Source: an uncultured Odoribacter sp.
GTDB lineage: Bacteria; Bacteroidota; Bacteroidia; Bacteroidales; Marinifilaceae
NCBI GenBank assembly: GCA_900544025.1
Contig: UQTM01000005.1
Location: forward strand, 1-64,000
Length of the DNA stretch: 64,000 bases
Direction of reading: 5' to 3'
Part shown: piece by piece, positions 59,839-64,000 of the stretch
Position numbering within the stretch: the first letter of the stretch is position 1
How the letters are laid out: the number at the start of each line of letters is the position of its first letter
The notes under the pieces: model-generated
Databases searched by the model: none
Told to the model about the DNA's origin: nothing
The model's input: the letters and a program-made list of their open reading frames with translations, nothing else
Made by a program: the position numbers and the translations under genes

Positions 59839-62800
59839 ATGAAAAATATGAATATCAATATGAGTAAACGAATACTGATGAGTGTGCTGATGCTGCTTAT
59901 CGTAATCGGATTGCCAGCACAGGAAAAGATAAAAATCGAAGGTGTGGTTTATAATGCCATGAGCAAAAAGCCCATGCCTGATGTTCAGGTTTCCTCCGTG
60001 CAGGCAAGTAAAAGTGCTATGACAGATGAAAACGGTGCTTTTAGCATTGAAGTGAATACCAGCCGGGCTATATTATTGGTAAGAAGTTTTGGTTACCTCG
60101 ACCAGGAAGTTGTTCCCGGAAAGCGGACCCATGTAAAAGTATTCCTGTTACCGGAAAATAGTTATATGGAGGGTGGAAGTTACACTGTTTTAGGAGAAGA
60201 ACATTCTATTACCAAACGCCAAGGTACAGCCGTATCTTTGCGCCAACGCGATATGAATACGGGCTATAATAGTCCTGAAGAAAGTTTATATGGAAAAATT
60301 GCCGGATTAAAAACAATCTCCAAAGGCGGTATGCCGGGAGAAGGAGCTGCTTTATATATGCGCGGTATCCGCTCGGTCATGGGTGAAAACACCCCGTTGA
60401 TCGTCATCGACGGAATGCCTTACAATCCGGCATTGGATGTTTCTTCTACTGTCTCTGGATTTTCAAGAAACATTTTCATGCCGATCAATTTAAAAGAGGT
60501 TGGAGAAATCACTTTCCTGAAAGGAGCCGACGCAGCTATGTACGGTTCTTTGGGAAGTAACGGAGTGGTCGTTATTGAAACCGAGAGTGCCAATGACATG
60601 GAAACCAAATTACAATTCCATACTAACGAAGGAATTTCTTTTATTTCCAAACGTATTCCATTATTAAATGCAAGGCAAAACAAAGCTTATTTAGCAGATA
60701 TCGGCGAAAATAAATATGCAGATCCGAATGAATTGGTTGCCCGGCTTCCGTTCCTGGAAGACAATCCGGATAATCCTTCCAACTATTTGTATAACCATGA
60801 CACAGATTGGCAGAAAGAAATTTATACCCCTGCTTTTATCTCTGAAAACGTGCTGAAAGTAAAGGGTGGTGATGCCGTAGCAAAATACATGTTAACCGTC
60901 GGAACGCAACAAAATTCCGGAGCGATCAAAAACACCCATTTAAGTAAATACTTTACCCGTTTGAACGCTAATATCAATTTCTCACAGCGCTTGACGGCAC
61001 AAATGGGAGCCTCGTTAAACTATAGCGACTACAAACTGCAGGAACAAGGAATGGCGAAGAAAACCAACCCTTTCCTGGCAGCGCTCTACCAGGCACCGTT
61101 TATGAGCGTGTATAAGCAAGCTTATCAAATGGACGGAACGGTGAAAGATGTCCCCTTCTTCAATCCGGTACACGAAGAATTGCAATTGAGTAACCCGGCT
61201 GCTATCGTGAGCGACTTAAAAGCAACCAGCCGTGCTTATGATATTATTGTAAACATCGGATTCAACTATAAGATATCCTCTTTGTTCAACATCAATGCCA
61301 TGTTCGGCTTGTATTACGATCATGCGAAAGACGATATCTTCGTTCCCGGTAAGAACTATCACGCCATAGCTCCCCTACAGGATTCTTTGGCAATCAACTC
61401 TGTACGAGCAAGCGTGCAGGAACAGAAAAACTATTATGGCCGGGTAAACGGTATTTTTAAGAAAAAACTGAACGAATGGCATAGTATCGGTGCTATGGGA
61501 GGAATGCAATTGATGACTTCTAAAAAGGAATTGGATTTCGGAGAAGGTGCCAACACTCCTACCGACTTTTACACCACGCTGGAAAAAGTGACTTTCGCCA
61601 AAAATACCGATGGTTATCTGGACAAATGGAGCTGGATGAATTTCTTTCTGCAAGCTAATTATTCTTACCGTGATCAATTTCTTGTAACCGCAGGAGTAAC
61701 TCTCGACGGAGCCGCTTCCTACGGGAAAAACTCAGGACGTTGGTTTGCATTCCCTTCCGTAAAAGGAGCGTGGAGAATGAAAGAAAGCAACTGGCTCAAT
61801 CAGGTCGATTGGCTGAGTGCCCTGACCGTACGTGGAGAATTCGGAATCAACGGAAACAGCCGTTTCGAATCCCGTCTCGGTAAATATTATTACGAAAGTG
61901 TAAATTATCAATGGACTTCCGGAATTTACAGAAATGGACTTCCGAATTCGAAATTATCTCCGGAAAAAGTTTACAATTCCAGCATCGGACTTGATTTTGC
62001 CGTTGTGGGTAATCGCCTGAACTTCGGTGTCGATCTTTACCGTGAACATACCAAAGATATGATCATCCGCGATGAACAAGCTGCCATATTGGGTTTCCCC
62101 TATCGTTATAAAAACTCGGGAGAACTCGACACCAAAGGTGTTGAAGCAAGTTTCAAGCTGAATCTACTGAATACGAAAGATTGGAACTGGCTGGTAGGTG
62201 GTAACATCGCACATTTCAAATCGGAAGTGAAATCATTGGGGAATGTCGATAAAAAAGAAGTCACCTTTACCGACGGAGCAAACCTGCTGATGCAAGTGGG
62301 AGAATCACCCTATCTGTTTTATGGAAACAAAGCAGAGAAGATCTTCACCACAACAGCAGAAGCCAATGCTGCGAATTATAGAGCACAGAACGGGACTTAT
62401 TTCGTTGCCGGGGATGTTAAATTCCTGGATAAGAACAATGACAAATATATCAACAACGAAGACTATGTTGTGATCGGTGATCCTACCCCCGACTTTTACG
62501 GAGGATTTTATTCAAATCTGACTTATAAAAACTGGGGATTATTCATGAACTTCACCTATTCTTACGGTAACGATATTTATAATGGAGTAAGAAGAAGCCT
62601 GGAATCTATGACAGATTTTTCCAATCAGGATCATGCCATCGCACGCCGCTGGCAGATTGAAGGCCAGCAAACGGATATCCCACGCGCTTCCTATGGAGAT
62701 CCCAGCGGAAACAGTCGTTTTTCTTCACGTTGGATTGAAGATGGTTCTTATCTGAAACTAAAAGAAGTGACACTGAGTTACGAAACGAATAAGAAAAATT

Positions 62801-62976
62801 GGATATTCAATTCTATCCGGGTATATCTGACCGGAGAAAACCTGGTAACATTTACCAAATACTTAGGTATGGATCCGGAATTCAGTTATTCTTATGATCC
62901 GCAAATGCTGGGCATGGATTTAGGTAAAATGCCGTTGTCCAGGAATGTGAAACTTGGAGTGATATTAAACTTCTAA
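59839..62976 (+). CDS. Second SusC/RagA family TonB-linked outer-membrane protein
   Basis: TonB-dependent transporter of 1045 residues. The signal peptide ends IVIGLPAQ, and an internal start at MSKRILM (59863) is possible. The CarboxypepD_reg domain (about 30-110) has EGVVYNAMSKKPMPDVQV and TDENGAFSIEV. The plug (about 145-255) has EESLYGKIAGLKTISKGGMPGEGAALYMRGIRS, PLIVIDGMPYNPAL and FLKGADAAMYGSLGSNGVVVIET. The barrel ends PLSRNVKLGVILNF. The canonical post-domain segment is altered (SYTVLGEEHSI instead of the LDEVVVVG motif). It is followed after 11 bases by its own SusD. Confidence 0.94.
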   Translation: MKNMNINMSKRILMSVLMLLIVIGLPAQEKIKIEGVVYNAMSKKPMPDVQVSSVQASKSAMTDENGAFSIEVNTSRAILLVRSFGYLDQEVVPGKRTHVKVFLLPENSYMEGGSYTVLGEEHSITKRQGTAVSLRQRDMNTGYNSPEESLYGKIAGLKTISKGGMPGEGAALYMRGIRSVMGENTPLIVIDGMPYNPALDVSSTVSGFSRNIFMPINLKEVGEITFLKGADAAMYGSLGSNGVVVIETESANDMETKLQFHTNEGISFISKRIPLLNARQNKAYLADIGENKYADPNELVARLPFLEDNPDNPSNYLYNHDTDWQKEIYTPAFISENVLKVKGGDAVAKYMLTVGTQQNSGAIKNTHLSKYFTRLNANINFSQRLTAQMGASLNYSDYKLQEQGMAKKTNPFLAALYQAPFMSVYKQAYQMDGTVKDVPFFNPVHEELQLSNPAAIVSDLKATSRAYDIIVNIGFNYKISSLFNINAMFGLYYDHAKDDIFVPGKNYHAIAPLQDSLAINSVRASVQEQKNYYGRVNGIFKKKLNEWHSIGAMGGMQLMTSKKELDFGEGANTPTDFYTTLEKVTFAKNTDGYLDKWSWMNFFLQANYSYRDQFLVTAGVTLDGAASYGKNSGRWFAFPSVKGAWRMKESNWLNQVDWLSALTVRGEFGINGNSRFESRLGKYYYESVNYQWTSGIYRNGLPNSKLSPEKVYNSSIGLDFAVVGNRLNFGVDLYREHTKDMIIRDEQAAILGFPYRYKNSGELDTKGVEASFKLNLLNTKDWNWLVGGNIAHFKSEVKSLGNVDKKEVTFTDGANLLMQVGESPYLFYGNKAEKIFTTTAEANAANYRAQNGTYFVAGDVKFLDKNNDKYINNEDYVVIGDPTPDFYGGFYSNLTYKNWGLFMNFTYSYGNDIYNGVRRSLESMTDFSNQDHAIARRWQIEGQQTDIPRASYGDPSGNSRFSSRWIEDGSYLKLKEVTLSYETNKKNWIFNSIRVYLTGENLVTFTKYLGMDPEFSYSYDPQMLGMDLGKMPLSRNVKLGVILNF

Positions 62977-62987
62977 AACACGCTGCT

Positions 62988-64000
62988 ATGAAACTTAAAT
63001 TCAAAATAATAACTATTGTTACTGTTATGTTCGGCATAACCCTTAGCTCCTGCGATAATTATTTCGATATCGAGACGGAGGATATGCTGGACGTTTCGGA
63101 TGCATATAAGGAAAAAAGTACGATATATGCAGGTATGATGGGATTGGCTGCAAACTTCCGCGAAACCGCCGACCATCATATCATCCTGAGCGAATTGTTG
63201 GGAGACCTGATGAAACCTACCACTTCCGCACCGGATGAATGTTGGGACGTGTATCGCTATAAAGCCACCAACGGGAATAGCTTCGCCAGTCCCGCCCCCT
63301 ATTATAAGCTGATTATAAATTGTAACGATTTCTTAAAGCACACCATCGATTACAATAAAAAATATCCGGCGGCATTAGCGGCCAATGTGTATAAAGGAAT
63401 GATTTCTTCCGCCTTAACCTATCGTGCCTGGAGTTATCTTCAGATCGGCAAAATCTTCGGAGAAGCGGTTTACTACGATGTAGTCTTTACCGACGATAAC
63501 GATGAAATGCCTTCTAAAGTGATGAACCTGGATGAATTGGTCGAAGAGTTGATTTATAATCTGAAAAACGGAGTAGATGGAGTAAACGGATTCCAAACTT
63601 TAGATTGGAATACCCTGATTTCTCCTCAAAACACCTATACCGATGAAACCTGGAGCCGCGTATCTATCGCTGCCGACGTTCTTTTGACAGAATTATATCT
63701 TTGGAACAAAGATTACACGAATGCAGCTAAGACAGCATTAAACTATGTGAGCAATTCGGCAGCTAATTTTAAATTGGATATTTTCCAAAGCAACAACAAC
63801 AATATGATGTGGTATAAGATGTTCACCTCTCCTTTTTCCAGCGATTGTATTAAGGAGGTATGTACATACGCACCATTCAATTTTGAAAAACGTCAGACCA
63901 GTAAGTTGCAGTATTATTTTTCATCTTTGGCTCCTAACGTGTATTACTTTATGCCTCACACCAACGCCCAGATGAGATTTTACAGTCAAATTACCGGAGA
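62988..64000 (+). CDS. Second SusD/RagB family lipoprotein (partial, C-terminus beyond window)
   Basis: About 337 residues are present and the frame is open at the window end. The N-terminus MKLKFKIITIVTVMFGITLSSC is a lipoprotein signal, followed by DNYFDIETEDMLDVSDAYKE. It continues with a helical SusD-like body: GMMGLAANFRETADHHIILSELLGDLM, then MISSALTYRAWSYLQIGKIFGEAVYYD and SRVSIAADVLLTELYLWNKDYTNAA (TPR helices). It is 11 bases downstream of the second SusC and is its presumed lid protein. Further operon genes may lie beyond the window. Confidence 0.9.
   Translation, partial: MKLKFKIITIVTVMFGITLSSCDNYFDIETEDMLDVSDAYKEKSTIYAGMMGLAANFRETADHHIILSELLGDLMKPTTSAPDECWDVYRYKATNGNSFASPAPYYKLIINCNDFLKHTIDYNKKYPAALAANVYKGMISSALTYRAWSYLQIGKIFGEAVYYDVVFTDDNDEMPSKVMNLDELVEELIYNLKNGVDGVNGFQTLDWNTLISPQNTYTDETWSRVSIAADVLLTELYLWNKDYTNAAKTALNYVSNSAANFKLDIFQSNNNNMMWYKMFTSPFSSDCIKEVCTYAPFNFEKRQTSKLQYYFSSLAPNVYYFMPHTNAQMRFYSQITG

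Overview
The window looks like chromosome of a gut-type Bacteroidota, order Bacteroidales. The evidence is two SusC/SusD pairs, fasciclin (FAS1) lipoproteins, DUF5686 and DUF4199 proteins, a Wzi-type capsule porin, a divergent 450-residue trigger factor, many TAnnTTTG (-7) promoter boxes, and little Shine-Dalgarno signal before genes. The FAS1-rich SusC/SusD locus suggests an Odoribacter/Butyricimonas relative, but that is inference. No rRNA, CRISPR array, transposase or prophage gene was seen.

Region 1 (1-13.1 kb) is a cell-surface polysaccharide block. It holds a TviB/TviC-type UDP-sugar dehydrogenase and epimerase pair (minus strand, the dehydrogenase cut by the window edge), an ispD/tarI-family cytidylyltransferase overlapping a Wzi porin gene, two GT4 and three GT2 glycosyltransferases, an O-antigen ligase-like polymerase/ligase, an InaA/WaaP-type LPS kinase overlapping folA, and a polysaccharide deacetylase.

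Region 2 (13.3-45.1 kb) is mostly housekeeping: a secreted metallophosphoesterase-LamG protein, thyA, an O-methyltransferase, an M16 peptidase, tig, tRNA-Leu(UAG), lptB, a DUF5686 outer-membrane protein, kdsD, recQ, an HPP-like membrane protein, a GNAT-like protein, gpsA, lysS, recJ-recR, cdd, a glucosaminidase-LysM/DUF4199/GT2 run, an acyl-ACP thioesterase, murB, rsmF-prmA, and aspartokinase-lysA. LptB, KdsD, the LPS kinase and the ligase tie this region to LPS/LOS assembly in region 1.

Region 3 (45.1-48.8 kb) contains an orphan AT-rich lipoprotein gene isolated between two strong terminators, a sirtuin deacylase, and rlmD.

Region 4 (48.8-64 kb) is the most interesting part. An 861-bp non-coding gap contains a perfect 18-bp inverted repeat, 48962-48979 and 49368-49385, around 388 bp of AT-rich DNA. 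Its core, AAACGTTCGT, fits the Mpi-type DNA-inversion site of Bacteroides, and the enclosed segment carries a -7 box (TAGATTTG, 49180-49187) pointing at the downstream operon. This is read as a phase-variable invertible promoter (inverton), apparently in the ON orientation. It drives a long operon: FAS1 lipoprotein, SusC, SusD, two more FAS1-like lipoproteins, a second SusC, and a second SusD cut by the window end. No sigma/anti-sigma or hybrid two-component regulator is adjacent, so inversion may be the main local switch for this surface system.
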